Part shown: piece after piece, positions 1-7,964 of the stretch
Layout of the letters: each line of letters starts with the position of its first letter
How positions within the stretch are numbered: position 1 is the stretch's first letter
Notes under the pieces: generated by a model
The model's database searches: none
What the model was told of the DNA's origin: nothing
The model's input: only the letters and a program-made list of their open reading frames with translations
Assembly (NCBI GenBank): GCA_964591245.1
Contig: CAZPZZ010000098.1
Span: forward strand, 1-15,664
Length of the DNA stretch: 15,664 bases
Source: CAZPZZ01 sp964591245
Lineage (GTDB): Bacteria > Acidobacteriota > Vicinamibacteria > Vicinamibacterales > UBA8438
Reading direction: 5' to 3'
Position numbers and translations under genes: made by a program

Positions 1-439
1 CCAGTTCAAGTGCGAGATGATCATCTGGCTCACGGTGCAACTCCGGCGCCTGGAGTCCAAACTCCTCATAGACGCCTCGAACCTCGAGAGTACATCGTTG
101 AAAGGTCAGCCCATCCGAGCTTCGATGGACTGACTCCCAGGGCGGCGCCAACATCTTTCCCGGCCCCACGAAGAGCCGGTTAAAATCCCACTCCAACTCT
201 TGAAGACCGCTTGGTTCCCACCCCTCGCAGTACTCCCTCAGCAATGTGAGCCCCGGGGTCGTCTCCGATGTGACCGGAACGGGCCATGATTCAAAGAGCC
301 GTTCGTCAACCAGCGCCAACATCCAACTCAATGTCGGTGGTTGATAGAAACTCCGGGACAGAAAGCGATACGCCAGGCCATACCCGCGCTGCTGTTCCGG
401 CCACCCCTCCGGCGGCGGGCACGCCCCCTCGGAGGTCAT
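1..439 (-). CDS. TorD/DmsD-family molybdoenzyme chaperone, partial (C-terminus beyond window)
   Basis: Cytoplasmic chaperone of the TorD/DmsD/NarJ type. Such proteins bind the Tat leader of a molybdoenzyme and hold it until the Mo cofactor is inserted. The first 146 residues are visible. They include the family signature around residues 85-93 (DFNRLFVGP), followed by APPWESV at 98-104, where TorD proteins carry a P-x-E-S-V/x-Y segment, and by DDHLALEL at the edge, which matches the family's DHxxxEL motif. The ATG (437-439) shares one base with the stop of the dmsC-like gene (TGATG), so translation is probably coupled. Its likely client is the Tat-dependent molybdoenzyme encoded at 1850-4297 in the same series. 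The gene is truncated only by the window edge. The family call is firm; the client is inferred from position. Confidence 0.88.
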   Translation of the reverse strand, partial: MTSEGACPPPEGWPEQQRGYGLAYRFLSRSFYQPPTLSWMLALVDERLFESWPVPVTSETTPGLTLLREYCEGWEPSGLQELEWDFNRLFVGPGKMLAPPWESVHRSSDGLTFQRCTLEVRGVYEEFGLQAPELHREPDDHLALEL

Positions 440-1287
440 CAAATCCCAACCCTGACGCGCGTCGCATAAAACAGAAAACGGCCACACACCTCAGACAACA
501 CCACAACTGCGCACGCCCCCCATGTCAATCGCTGCGTCAATCGCACATCACCGGAACGCCGACTGGACACCACCGCGATACTCAGCGTGGCAACCCCTAC
601 GACTAGCAGGCCAAGACGCCACGACAGCACGCCACCGTAATCACTCATTAGCCGTTGAACACTTGCGAGCGCTGCCGGTGAGCCGTTCATATCGAGAGAA
701 ATCACCAACAGCGGCATGATAAGTAGTTCGCTCAGCAAAGCCAGCACCCCCACCCACCTCACCTTCTGAAGGCCAGGAGCCGATATCCCCACACCCAGCA
801 CTCCCAGGCGAACCGTCGTCGCCAGAAACGCGGCTGGAGTCGCAGCGGTGTCCCAGACCGGTTGTGACGGCAAGCGATAGATTGCAATCTGACAATAAAG
901 AAACGCAACCCCCGCACATACGGTCGCACCCACTATCCACCGGGACCAGGATGCGGGACGGCCACCGGAAGAAGCCATGAAGACCAACAGGGTCAAACCC
1001 GCGGCGAAGAGCCCGCCACACACGATCTCTCGACTCAGCCAGGAAGAGGCGATGTTCGCAACAGCCCGTAGCGCTTGAAGCGGGTCCGATAAATGAAAGA
1101 GCGCGGCGATGAGTCCCAGGCAGAAGATCAACAAGACACTCAGTAATGGACGGAACTCCAGCGATCCACCCGCCGCCCTCGAGGGGCCACTCGGCATCCG
1201 TCGGAGCACCACGAGTGTCAAAAAGGCTCCAACCGACGCCTGTGTTGCGACCGTAAAGATCACGAGCGCCCAGTCGCGTGGATCCAT
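439..1287 (-). CDS. dmsC: DmsC-like membrane anchor subunit of a DMSO-reductase-family complex
   Basis: Polytopic membrane protein of 282 residues that should anchor the Mo and Fe-S subunits and oxidise membrane quinol. About eight hydrophobic segments are visible, near residues 7-29, 46-66, 85-106, 113-137, 148-168, 172-197, 220-245 and 252-272. DmsC hallmarks are SSWLSREI around residues 80-87 and a C-terminal SEVCGRFLFY segment in the last helix. The start at 1287 (MDPRDWALVIF) is chosen because it puts the first helix at the N-terminus. An upstream in-frame ATG at 1461 would add 58 charged residues running over the ferredoxin gene. It lies 17 bp after the ferredoxin subunit and overlaps the TorD gene by one base. 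The symbol denotes family only, since the substrate of the complex is uncertain. Confidence 0.88.
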   Translation of the reverse strand: MDPRDWALVIFTVATQASVGAFLTLVVLRRMPSGPSRAAGGSLEFRPLLSVLLIFCLGLIAALFHLSDPLQALRAVANIASSWLSREIVCGGLFAAGLTLLVFMASSGGRPASWSRWIVGATVCAGVAFLYCQIAIYRLPSQPVWDTAATPAAFLATTVRLGVLGVGISAPGLQKVRWVGVLALLSELLIMPLLVISLDMNGSPAALASVQRLMSDYGGVLSWRLGLLVVGVATLSIAVVSSRRSGDVRLTQRLTWGACAVVVLSEVCGRFLFYATRVRVGI

Positions 1288-1304
1288 CGCAGGTGGTCGG
1301 CTCT

Positions 1305-1853
1305 CTAGGACTGAACGAGCTTGAGCGGGATGAAGCGAACCGCAGGCCGGGTAATCTCGGCGTCCGGCAAGGGCCCAAATTGGTCCGTCGCGCCAGAGCG
1401 CGCGGCCACCTCTTCGAGGGTTCCCCACTGCAACGCCTTGGTGGGACAGGCCTCCGCGCATGCGGGGCCGCCGATGCCAGCGTCGATACGATGCGAGCAG
1501 AAGTTACACTTCTCCATCTTCCCGGTCTCATCGCTGAACTGCGGCGCATCATAGGGACACGCCCACGCACAGAGCCGGGCCCCGATACATTTGCTCTGAT
1601 CGACGATCACGATGCCATCAGGACGTTTCTCGATCGCCCCCGAAGGGCAGGCATCAGCACAAACGGGTACTTCGCAGTGATTACACGACATGGAGACGTG
1701 GTACATGAAGGGCCCGCCGTCATCCCCTTCTACCGTACGCACCTTTCGCCACCGGGGTCCCATCTCCACCCCGTTCTCCACTTTGCACGCAATCTCACAT
1801 GTCCGACATCCGGTACACCGGTTCACGTCAACGAAAAAGGCCATCTGTGTCAT
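1305..1853 (-). CDS. dmsB: DmsB-like four-cluster ferredoxin subunit
   Basis: Electron-transfer subunit of 182 residues, expected to pass electrons from the membrane anchor to the molybdoenzyme. Four cysteine groups are visible: C13/C16/C19/C23, C57/C60/C65/C69, C89/-/C95/C99 and C116/C119/C132/C136. E. coli DmsB has 16 cysteine ligands for four 4Fe-4S clusters. Here the third group reads CIGARLCAWACP, with Ala92 in place of the second Cys (codon GCC, 1578-1580). The corresponding position is Trp in NarH, which holds a 3Fe-4S cluster, so one 3Fe-4S cluster is predicted here. The ATG overlaps the molybdoenzyme stop (ATGA), which indicates translational coupling. No signal peptide is seen, consistent with export together with the Tat-bearing partner. 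Confidence 0.93.
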   Translation of the reverse strand: MTQMAFFVDVNRCTGCRTCEIACKVENGVEMGPRWRKVRTVEGDDGGPFMYHVSMSCNHCEVPVCADACPSGAIEKRPDGIVIVDQSKCIGARLCAWACPYDAPQFSDETGKMEKCNFCSHRIDAGIGGPACAEACPTKALQWGTLEEVAARSGATDQFGPLPDAEITRPAVRFIPLKLVQS

Positions 1854-4297
1854 GTCACGTCCCCTCGCGCCACCTCCACCATCGATGAATTCAGTGTATG
1901 GCCCAGTGAGATCGGCTCATATTTATCCGGACTCAGGATACTTGCCGTCTGCGTCTCATCAACCCCACCCCATCCGGTCGTCACACTCACGACACCGGGC
2001 ATGATGCCACGGGTCACATCCGCGGTGGCATCGATGAGACCGCGATCGTTGAAGACCTTGATCCGGGCGCCATGATCAACGCCTCGCGACAGGGCGTCAT
2101 CCGGATGAATCTGTAGCACCTGCCCCTTCCAGATCTCGGTCAGTAAATCATGATGGTGAAAGCTCGAGTTTACGTGGTTGTGATTCTTCCGGTTAATCAA
2201 CTGCAGGGGATACCGCTCGGCCAAGCCCTCGTCGACCCACGGCGCCTCCACGGGGTGCAAGTACTCGAGCAGGGGAGCAAACCCTCGCTCCTGTAAATAC
2301 AGCGAAAACAACTCAATCCGCCCTGAGGGGGTCCGAAATGTCTTGTCAGCAAACGGAATCCAGGGATCCGGCATCGGATTGACAGGCCCTTCCTCAAGTT
2401 CTTCCAGGCTCACCCCTGTCGGCTCCAGAACCCGCCGAAAGAGATCGTCATCAGACCGATCGAAATCCTCGCCAAAGTCGAGACGCTTGGCAAGCTCCGT
2501 CATGATCCAGCGATCAGATCGAGCCTCGAAGAGTGGCTCTATCGCCTGATTCATGAGTTGGATGTACCGGCTCCGACTCCCGGCCAACAAATTTCGCGTT
2601 TCGAAGATTGTGGTCACGGGGAGCACGATGTCCGCGTAACGGGCGGTCGTCGTCATGAAGATGTCCTGCACGACCATCAACTCGACGTTCTTCAATCCCT
2701 CGATGATTTTCTTCGTGTTCGGATATTGCGTGAGCAACCCCGTTCCCGCCACATGAATCGCCTTGACCGGATGTGGTTCCTGCTCGACGAGATATTCCCC
2801 CAACTTGGTGCAGGGAATTCCCTCGATCGGCGGATTCCGCTGGGTGGGTACCGGGTAATCAATCGTCCCTCCCTGGCCGAGATAGCCTCCCGTATCATTC
2901 ACGCCGCCACCAAGCACCCCGACATTCCCCGTAAGTGCGGCAAGGTATAGCTGACCGATCACGGTGAGCGTCCCGTGATCAGTGCGCTGCGCTCCCGCCA
3001 TGTTCTGGATAACGGCGGCTGGCCGTGCCGCCGCAAACTCCCGTGCCACATCAACGACCGCCTTGGGCGGTGCACCTGTGAGGCGCGCCACAACCTCCGG
3101 CGTATACCTCGCCGCAATGGCTCTCAGCCACTCGAATACCGGTTGGTAGCGAACGCCGGCGATCTCGTAACTCCCCCGCAGCGCCGCACGCACATCTGGA
3201 GCGTCAGCAGGAACCGGACGCGCCGTCAGCTCATCCCAGACCAAGAACCGTCCCGGCCCTTCCTGTCCACGGGTGAACAGCTGGAGCTCTCGTAAATCAA
3301 CCGGCAGCGTCTCACCACCCTCGGGCCACTCTCGAGACACCGCATCGAGATCGATCCCGCCCTTTCCGTAGCAGACGAGAAACGGCGCATTGGTGATCGT
3401 GCGCACGTACTCATCATCAAAGAGCTCCTCCTCAAGCAGTACCCGAACCAGTCCCAACGCAAACGCCGCATCAGTCCCGGGACGAATCTGGATCCATCGA
3501 TCGGAAAGCGCCGCCGTCTCACTGAGTCGGGGATCGATGGTCACCAACCGCGCCCCATGATCCTCTCGAGCCTGAAAGAGGTTCTTCATGTAGCCTTGAT
3601 TCGAAACCGCCGGATTGTTTCCCCACGCCAGGAAATAACGGCTGTGTACCCACTCATCCCGAAACTCTGATCGCCCTCCGCCAAAGGTTGCGGCGAATCC
3701 CTCGCTTACCGACGCGCAGCAGAGTTGCGAGATGATCGGCGTCGCCCCCCCAAAACGGTTCCAGAAACCCGAGTAGAGTCCACGGATTCCGGTCGACAAA
3801 CTCGACCAGTTGCCGGTCGCCCCGAACGCAATGAACGCCTGATTCCCATGCTCTGCGCGAATGTCTCGATACCGGTCAGCAATGGTGTCAAGCGCCTCGT
3901 CCCAGCTGATCCGTTCCCAGCGATCCTCACCGCGCTGTCCCACTCGACGCATCGGGTACTTGAGTCGATGAGGGCTGTACAGCTGCCGGATGCGGGAAAT
4001 CCCGCGAGCACAGGCAAGTACGTTGAAATCCGGGTCACCGGTGACCTTCACCAGCTGTCCATCTTTTACATGGGCCAACAGGGCACAATGCAAGCATTCC
4101 GGTGTGTTCGCGGTCCGGATGACGTGGGTGCCTGCAGCAACAGCGCTCTTCGACACGACATGCGGGGATGTGCGATTCAGCAGCAACCCGCCACCACCAA
4201 GTGCGGTCATACCACCGAGCATCGCGCTCCACTTCAGAAAACTCCGTCGCGAGGGTGCCATGCCTCCGGCTTCGGGATCATCGTGCGTCGACGCCAT
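1850..4297 (-). CDS. dmsA: Tat-exported DMSO-reductase-superfamily molybdopterin oxidoreductase (DmsA-like, atypical ligands)
   Basis: Catalytic bis-MGD molybdoenzyme of 815 residues. A Tat leader is visible: SRRSFLK at 16-22, then a hydrophobic stretch. The N-terminal Fe-S region has C68-x2-C71 and C96 (ACARG), so only three of the usual four ligands are obvious. DmsA-type motifs follow, such as HRLKYPMRRVG near 110-120 and ERISWDEAL near 128-136. At the expected Mo-ligand position, nine residues after the GG pair in RFGGATPII, the residue is Cys193 of LCCASVSEG, where DmsA and TorA have Ser. A C-terminal dinucleotide-binding domain holds RKNHNHVNSSFHH. The ATG at 4297 has GGAAAGGGG five bases upstream; a GTG lies one codon earlier. 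Neighbours are DmsB- and DmsC-like subunits and a TorD chaperone. The superfamily is certain. S-oxide reduction is one possibility; Cys-type relatives act on thiosulfate, polysulfide or nitrate. Confidence 0.9.
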   Translation of the reverse strand: MASTHDDPEAGGMAPSRRSFLKWSAMLGGMTALGGGGLLLNRTSPHVVSKSAVAAGTHVIRTANTPECLHCALLAHVKDGQLVKVTGDPDFNVLACARGISRIRQLYSPHRLKYPMRRVGQRGEDRWERISWDEALDTIADRYRDIRAEHGNQAFIAFGATGNWSSLSTGIRGLYSGFWNRFGGATPIISQLCCASVSEGFAATFGGGRSEFRDEWVHSRYFLAWGNNPAVSNQGYMKNLFQAREDHGARLVTIDPRLSETAALSDRWIQIRPGTDAAFALGLVRVLLEEELFDDEYVRTITNAPFLVCYGKGGIDLDAVSREWPEGGETLPVDLRELQLFTRGQEGPGRFLVWDELTARPVPADAPDVRAALRGSYEIAGVRYQPVFEWLRAIAARYTPEVVARLTGAPPKAVVDVAREFAAARPAAVIQNMAGAQRTDHGTLTVIGQLYLAALTGNVGVLGGGVNDTGGYLGQGGTIDYPVPTQRNPPIEGIPCTKLGEYLVEQEPHPVKAIHVAGTGLLTQYPNTKKIIEGLKNVELMVVQDIFMTTTARYADIVLPVTTIFETRNLLAGSRSRYIQLMNQAIEPLFEARSDRWIMTELAKRLDFGEDFDRSDDDLFRRVLEPTGVSLEELEEGPVNPMPDPWIPFADKTFRTPSGRIELFSLYLQERGFAPLLEYLHPVEAPWVDEGLAERYPLQLINRKNHNHVNSSFHHHDLLTEIWKGQVLQIHPDDALSRGVDHGARIKVFNDRGLIDATADVTRGIMPGVVSVTTGWGGVDETQTASILSPDKYEPISLGHTLNSSMVEVARGDVT

Positions 4298-4300
4298 CAC

Positions 4301-4377
4301 ATCCCCTTTCCAACCCTACAGTTCCTATCCGAGAGAAAATATCACTCATCGACGATTGCCGGACTCATCACCAGTAC
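4301..4377 (-). other. 77-bp gap between methyltransferase gene and dmsA-like gene
   Basis: This is the longest gap inside the leftward gene series. It contains the Shine-Dalgarno-like GGAAAGGGG in front of the molybdoenzyme ATG. I see no convincing -35/-10 pair and no strong terminator hairpin, so the corrinoid genes and the dms-like genes may share a transcript. A weak internal promoter cannot be excluded by eye. Confidence 0.35.
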
Positions 4378-5280
4378 TCAGCACACGCGTTGGTCCATGA
4401 TTTCTCGAAACAAACGGATATGGTGTGGCGTGCTCCCGCAGCACCCCCCGACAATCCGCGCGCCGGCCGTCAGCAGCGCCGGAAGCTCTGCCGCCATCTC
4501 CTGCGGACTTTGCTTGTAGACAACCTTCATGTTCTCGAGCACGGGCTGACCGGCATTGGGCTGCGCCATCGTCGGAAGATCACACACGTCACGATACACC
4601 GACACCGCGCGTGCCGCCCATCCCACATCTACCCCGCTCCCGCAATTGAGCGCGACGATATCAATCCCCGTATCTCTCATGAACTCAGCCGCGCGCTCGG
4701 GGCCAACCCCCATCATTGTCCGGAGCTTCGAGCCATCGCGAGTCACGTCATAGGCCATCGAACCAATCACACATGCCGCCCCCGCCTTTCTGGCGGCCTC
4801 CACCCCCAGCGTCAACTCTTCGAGTGCTGTCTGCGTTTCTATGATGATTGCATCCGCTCCGGCAGAAACAAGCGCCATGGCCTGCTCCGTGAACGCCTCC
4901 CGCACGCGCTGTGGTGAGATATCGCCATGTGGTTCCATCAACCCACCAAAGGGTCCGATGTCACCGATCACAAATCCGGGGCGCCCCCCGAATGCCTGGC
5001 GCGCCAATTCGACACCTGCGGCATTGATCGCCGCCACGTCGCCAGCATGGTCGTGCCGTTCAAGCATGATGCGAGACCCACCAAACGTGTTCGTCAACAG
5101 GCAGTCAGAGCCTGCATCCACGTACGCCCGCTGGACCGTCAACAGTCGGTCGGCATGGGTCAAATTCCACGCCTCGCCACACCCACCCGGCTCGAGTCCC
5201 AGCTGCTGAAGCTGCGTGCCCATGGCCCCATCGCACAACAACACCCGCGTTCGAATCTCTTCCAGCAGATTCAGACTCAT
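4378..5280 (-). CDS. Stand-alone homocysteine S-methyltransferase domain protein
   Basis: Zinc-dependent thiol methyltransferase of 300 residues, homologous to the N-terminal homocysteine module of MetH and to BHMT/MmuM. Visible motifs are DGAMGTQLQQLG (17-28), TNTFGGSR (63-70), IGDIGPFG (105-112), IETQ (147-150) and the zinc ligands C213 (LNCGSG) and C280-C281 (GGCCGSTP). No pterin or B12 domain is attached, so it must receive the methyl group from a separate protein, most likely the corrinoid protein at 7184-7942. The start at 5280 is preferred because GGAG sits at a good distance upstream, inside the end of the activator gene; an ATG at 5322 would overlap that gene by 37 bases. Homocysteine is the family's usual acceptor. 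Another thiol such as methanethiol is possible. The fold call is firm; the partner is inferred. Confidence 0.92.
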   Translation of the reverse strand: MSLNLLEEIRTRVLLCDGAMGTQLQQLGLEPGGCGEAWNLTHADRLLTVQRAYVDAGSDCLLTNTFGGSRIMLERHDHAGDVAAINAAGVELARQAFGGRPGFVIGDIGPFGGLMEPHGDISPQRVREAFTEQAMALVSAGADAIIIETQTALEELTLGVEAARKAGAACVIGSMAYDVTRDGSKLRTMMGVGPERAAEFMRDTGIDIVALNCGSGVDVGWAARAVSVYRDVCDLPTMAQPNAGQPVLENMKVVYKQSPQEMAAELPALLTAGARIVGGCCGSTPHHIRLFREIMDQRVC

Positions 5281-5285
5281 ACGTG

Positions 5286-6908
5286 TCACTCCAGCCCGTC
5301 TGGCATCGGGGAGAACAGACATCCGTCCACGAACAACTCGAAGAAGTCGGCTGTGGTCTCTAACTCCACGTGCTCAATCGCCCCGAGCCACCCATCGACA
5401 GAGTCGCGCACATCTTGCACCATCAGCAGCTCGCGTGCGCCCTGTAACGCTGCGTTGCCCACCTTCACGACCCGCTCCCCGGGCACCGGCGCCAGGAACC
5501 CGATCGCCGTCGCGTTCGACACGTCGATATGCTCCGCAAAGCCACCCGCAAGATACACGGTGTCGATCGCACCAGGTGCAAGACCCAATTCTCGCAGCAC
5601 GATACGCTGACCACAGGCATTGGCGGCCTTCGCCTGCGCGAGATTACTCAGGTCGGCTCGTGATAACGAGATGTCGTGCTTCGGTACGATATCCACCGTT
5701 TTCGCCCGGCGCTGGAGAACACCTTTCGGCGTCATCCGATCCAGCCGCCGGAGTTCAGCCAAGACGTCGATAAGGCCGGAGCCGCACAGTCCCCTGGGCG
5801 GCGAACCTCCGATCACGTCGAAATCAACCCCACCCTCCGTCAACCGGACTGCCTCAATAGCCCCATCGACGGCAGTCATCCCATAGTGGACCCCTCCACC
5901 CTCAAAGGCGGGCCCCGCTGGGCAAGAAGCCGCAACGATACGCCCTTCATGCCGGGCAACCACCTCGGTATTTGTCCCGATATCAACCAGCATGAAGCTC
6001 TCCTCGCCAGCGAGCGCGTCGATCGCGATCAACGCCGCCACGGTATCGGCCCCGACGTGGCTCGCGACAAGCGGTGCCCCGTAAACGGTTGCCCGAGGAT
6101 GCGCCCAGAGCCCCAACGTTCGCGCCTCGCTTTCAAGCCGTGTGTTCGCCCGTGTCCCGGCCAGGAACTCCAGCTCGATCACAGATTTGTACGGCCGCTG
6201 GCCAATCGACTGAACTTCGAGATCAAAGAACAGATCCCGCATGGTCGAATTCCCAACCACGACGACTTCATAGATTGCGTGCCGCGAAAAATCGAGCCGG
6301 CGACACATCTCCCGCAGTTCGTGATTAAGCGCACTAATGATGGCCTTGTGCAACTCTCCTCGATAGCGGCCGGCATCATAGGAAATGCGGTGCATCACGT
6401 CGCTTCCGCCAAAGCGCTGCGGATTCTCAAACGACGCCACGTAGAGACACGCTCCGGTTTCCAGATCAATCAACTCGGCTACGACCGTCGTCGTGCCAAC
6501 ATCGACCACCACCCCGTAGATGCGGCCGCGATAGGCATCCACGACACGTTCGCCCCGACACACGCGGTCGCCTACACGACTCACCGCCGGATCGAGCCCA
6601 ATCTGTTTTTCAGCGGTTGCTGTCAGGATCTTTGGCCGGCTCTGCAACAGGGCGAACTCCACATCACCATCGGCACTCCCGATGGTCGCCTGGCATGCAA
6701 GGCGGAACCCTTCTCCGAGAAACTTCTCCGCCTCCGTCTGCGGCCTCAATTGATCGTGACCGGCGAGAACCTCCACCACGCACTCGTGGCACGTCCCAAC
6801 ACGACCACAAGACGTGGGAACGCGCAGTTGGAACTCGTCCGCGTAATCGAAGAGGGTCTTTCCGGATTGCAACGGGCGACGGCTATCGTCGTGGACGATT
6901 TGTGCCAT
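5286..6908 (-). CDS. RACo/RamA-type ATP-dependent corrinoid-activating protein (2Fe-2S + ASKHA domain)
   Basis: Reductive activator of 540 residues that uses ATP to return an inactivated Co(II) corrinoid protein to Co(I). The N-terminal plant-type 2Fe-2S domain has C34-x5-C40-x2-C43-x28-C72. An ASKHA (actin/Hsp70-like) domain follows: the phosphate loop VVVDVGTTTVV starts at about residue 133, a second loop MLVDIGTNTEVV lies mid-protein, and LAGGFAEHID is the nucleotide-binding segment near the C-terminus. The single N-terminal 2Fe-2S domain resembles bacterial RACo rather than methanogen RamA, whose 4Fe-4S clusters are C-terminal. At 540 residues it is shorter than some RACo proteins. It begins 18 bp after the small cysteine protein and ends 5 bp before the methyltransferase start. 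No strong ribosome binding site is seen. Its client should be the corrinoid protein encoded upstream. Confidence 0.92.
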   Translation of the reverse strand: MAQIVHDDSRRPLQSGKTLFDYADEFQLRVPTSCGRVGTCHECVVEVLAGHDQLRPQTEAEKFLGEGFRLACQATIGSADGDVEFALLQSRPKILTATAEKQIGLDPAVSRVGDRVCRGERVVDAYRGRIYGVVVDVGTTTVVAELIDLETGACLYVASFENPQRFGGSDVMHRISYDAGRYRGELHKAIISALNHELREMCRRLDFSRHAIYEVVVVGNSTMRDLFFDLEVQSIGQRPYKSVIELEFLAGTRANTRLESEARTLGLWAHPRATVYGAPLVASHVGADTVAALIAIDALAGEESFMLVDIGTNTEVVARHEGRIVAASCPAGPAFEGGGVHYGMTAVDGAIEAVRLTEGGVDFDVIGGSPPRGLCGSGLIDVLAELRRLDRMTPKGVLQRRAKTVDIVPKHDISLSRADLSNLAQAKAANACGQRIVLRELGLAPGAIDTVYLAGGFAEHIDVSNATAIGFLAPVPGERVVKVGNAALQGARELLMVQDVRDSVDGWLGAIEHVELETTADFFELFVDGCLFSPMPDGLE

Positions 6909-6926
6909 GGTGAACGGTAATGCGAA

Positions 6927-7181
6927 CTACGTGGTCTCCCACGCACTCCGAAAATCCAGCTCGTCCTCAGCAACGCAGAGATAGGATTGTTTGGCAATGG
7001 TCGGCGGACGTTGATTTCGGCAGCCGAACTTGGCAGCACAATGGTCCCAACGATTCTTGTAGGGACACCGGTGGCTCGACACCTCATCCGCGTGCTGCAT
7101 GATCTCCGTAAAGATCTCGGTGATGCGACCCAGGCGTTCCTCGTACTCGCGTCTGTCGATACGCTGTTCCGAAGTACTCAC
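6927..7181 (-). CDS. Small four-cysteine protein of unknown function in the corrinoid gene series
   Basis: Unrecognised 84-residue protein between the corrinoid protein and its activator. Residues 1-36 are charged and probably helical. The second half has four cysteines, C39-x8-C48-x5-C54-x14-C69, within HRCPYKNRWDHC (37-48) and AKFGCRNQRPP (50-60). The spacing suggests a metal or Fe-S site. The reading frame is open and tightly packed: the corrinoid stop TAG (7186-7184) overlaps a possible GTG start at 7184, and a second GTG at 7181 has GAGAGG five bases upstream, which is why I chose 7181. Both give the same protein except for one residue. Its placement suggests a helper in corrinoid methyl transfer or activation. 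I cannot assign it to a family. Confidence 0.72.
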   Translation of the reverse strand: MSTSEQRIDRREYEERLGRITEIFTEIMQHADEVSSHRCPYKNRWDHCAAKFGCRNQRPPTIAKQSYLCVAEDELDFRSAWETT

Positions 7182-7183
7182 CA

Positions 7184-7942
7184 CTACCTCTCAGTCGAAA
7201 CCTCTGCCACGAGGCGCTTCGCCAGCGAGACGCATTCCATCGCGTCCTTACCGTAGCCATCCGCACCCATCTCATCAGCAAATGCCTGACTCACGGGCGC
7301 GCCCCCCACCATAATCCTGACGTCGTCCCGAACCCCTTCATCAATAAAACTCTCGATGGTGAGCGCCATGTTCGGCATCGTCGTCGTGAGTAGCGCTGAC
7401 ATTCCCACCACCTGCGCGTCATGCTCATCGACCGCATCCAAAAACTCGTCTGCCGACGTATCGACACCAAGATCGACAACCTCGAACCCAGCTCCCCGCA
7501 GCATCATGATGCAGAGGTTCTTCCCGATGTCATGTAGATCACCCTTGACCGTGCCCATCACAACTTTACCAGCGGGCTCGATGCCAGACGCTGACAAAAT
7601 GGGCTCGATATGCGCCATCCCGGCCTTCATCGCCCGGGCGCAGGAGAGCACCTCTGGGACGTAGATGAAATTCTCGCGAAATTTGATGCCAACAATTCGC
7701 ATGGCCGCGATCAACCCATCGTCCATGACCTCGAGCGCGGAGACACCATCGGCCAGCGCCTGCGCCGTCAACTCATCGACGACCGTATGCTCCCCCTCGA
7801 GTAATGCCGCACCAATCGCCTGCATCTTGGCACTGATACGTCCATAGGTCTCGAGGAGGCCGGTTCTCTCATCCAGTTGCTCGATGTAGTCCTCGATCTC
7901 TCGACGGATACACTCGTTCGTGATGTCGCTGATCACCGCCAT
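7184..7942 (-). CDS. Methyl-accepting corrinoid protein (MtaC/MtsB/MtvC-like)
   Basis: Stand-alone cobalamin carrier of 252 residues that shuttles a methyl group between two methyltransferases. Residues 1-115 form the helical cap region of the MetH/MtaC type. The B12-binding Rossmann domain follows, with D135-x-H137-x-x-G140 (GDLHDIG), where H137 is the lower axial Co ligand, then SALLTT (182-187) and VGGAPVS (212-218). All standard base-off/His-on motifs are intact. The start at 7942 is chosen because the protein family begins there and AGGA lies upstream; an in-frame ATG at 8071 would add 43 arginine-rich residues overlapping the upstream methyltransferase. The gene is 22 bp after the UroD-like gene and overlaps or abuts the small cysteine protein. 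Confidence 0.94.
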   Translation of the reverse strand: MAVISDITNECIRREIEDYIEQLDERTGLLETYGRISAKMQAIGAALLEGEHTVVDELTAQALADGVSALEVMDDGLIAAMRIVGIKFRENFIYVPEVLSCARAMKAGMAHIEPILSASGIEPAGKVVMGTVKGDLHDIGKNLCIMMLRGAGFEVVDLGVDTSADEFLDAVDEHDAQVVGMSALLTTTMPNMALTIESFIDEGVRDDVRIMVGGAPVSQAFADEMGADGYGKDAMECVSLAKRLVAEVSTER

Positions 7943-7964
7943 GTTCGTCCTACTGCTGTTCGCG

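Noticed and set aside
1288..1461. N-terminal extension of the DmsC-like protein from an upstream ATG at 1461.
   Set aside because: It would overlap the ferredoxin gene by about 157 bases and put a charged, Arg-rich stretch before the first helix. The start at 1287 fits the family.
641..1570. A 309-codon minus-strand open frame overlapping the anchor and ferredoxin genes.
   Set aside because: The product is Arg/Ser-rich and without motifs. The other frame gives a DmsC-like membrane protein and a cysteine-perfect ferredoxin subunit.
1850..4297. Naming the molybdoenzyme a true dimethyl sulfoxide reductase.
   Set aside because: Subunit order and the DmsC anchor fit, but the apparent Mo-Cys ligand and the altered Fe-S sites differ from known DMSO reductases, so only a family-level call is given.
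5676..6920. A 414-codon open frame on the plus strand, antisense to the corrinoid activator.
   Set aside because: Its product is rich in Arg, His and Pro with no recognisable motif, and it lies wholly opposite a gene with clear 2Fe-2S and ASKHA motifs. It is a GC-driven shadow frame.
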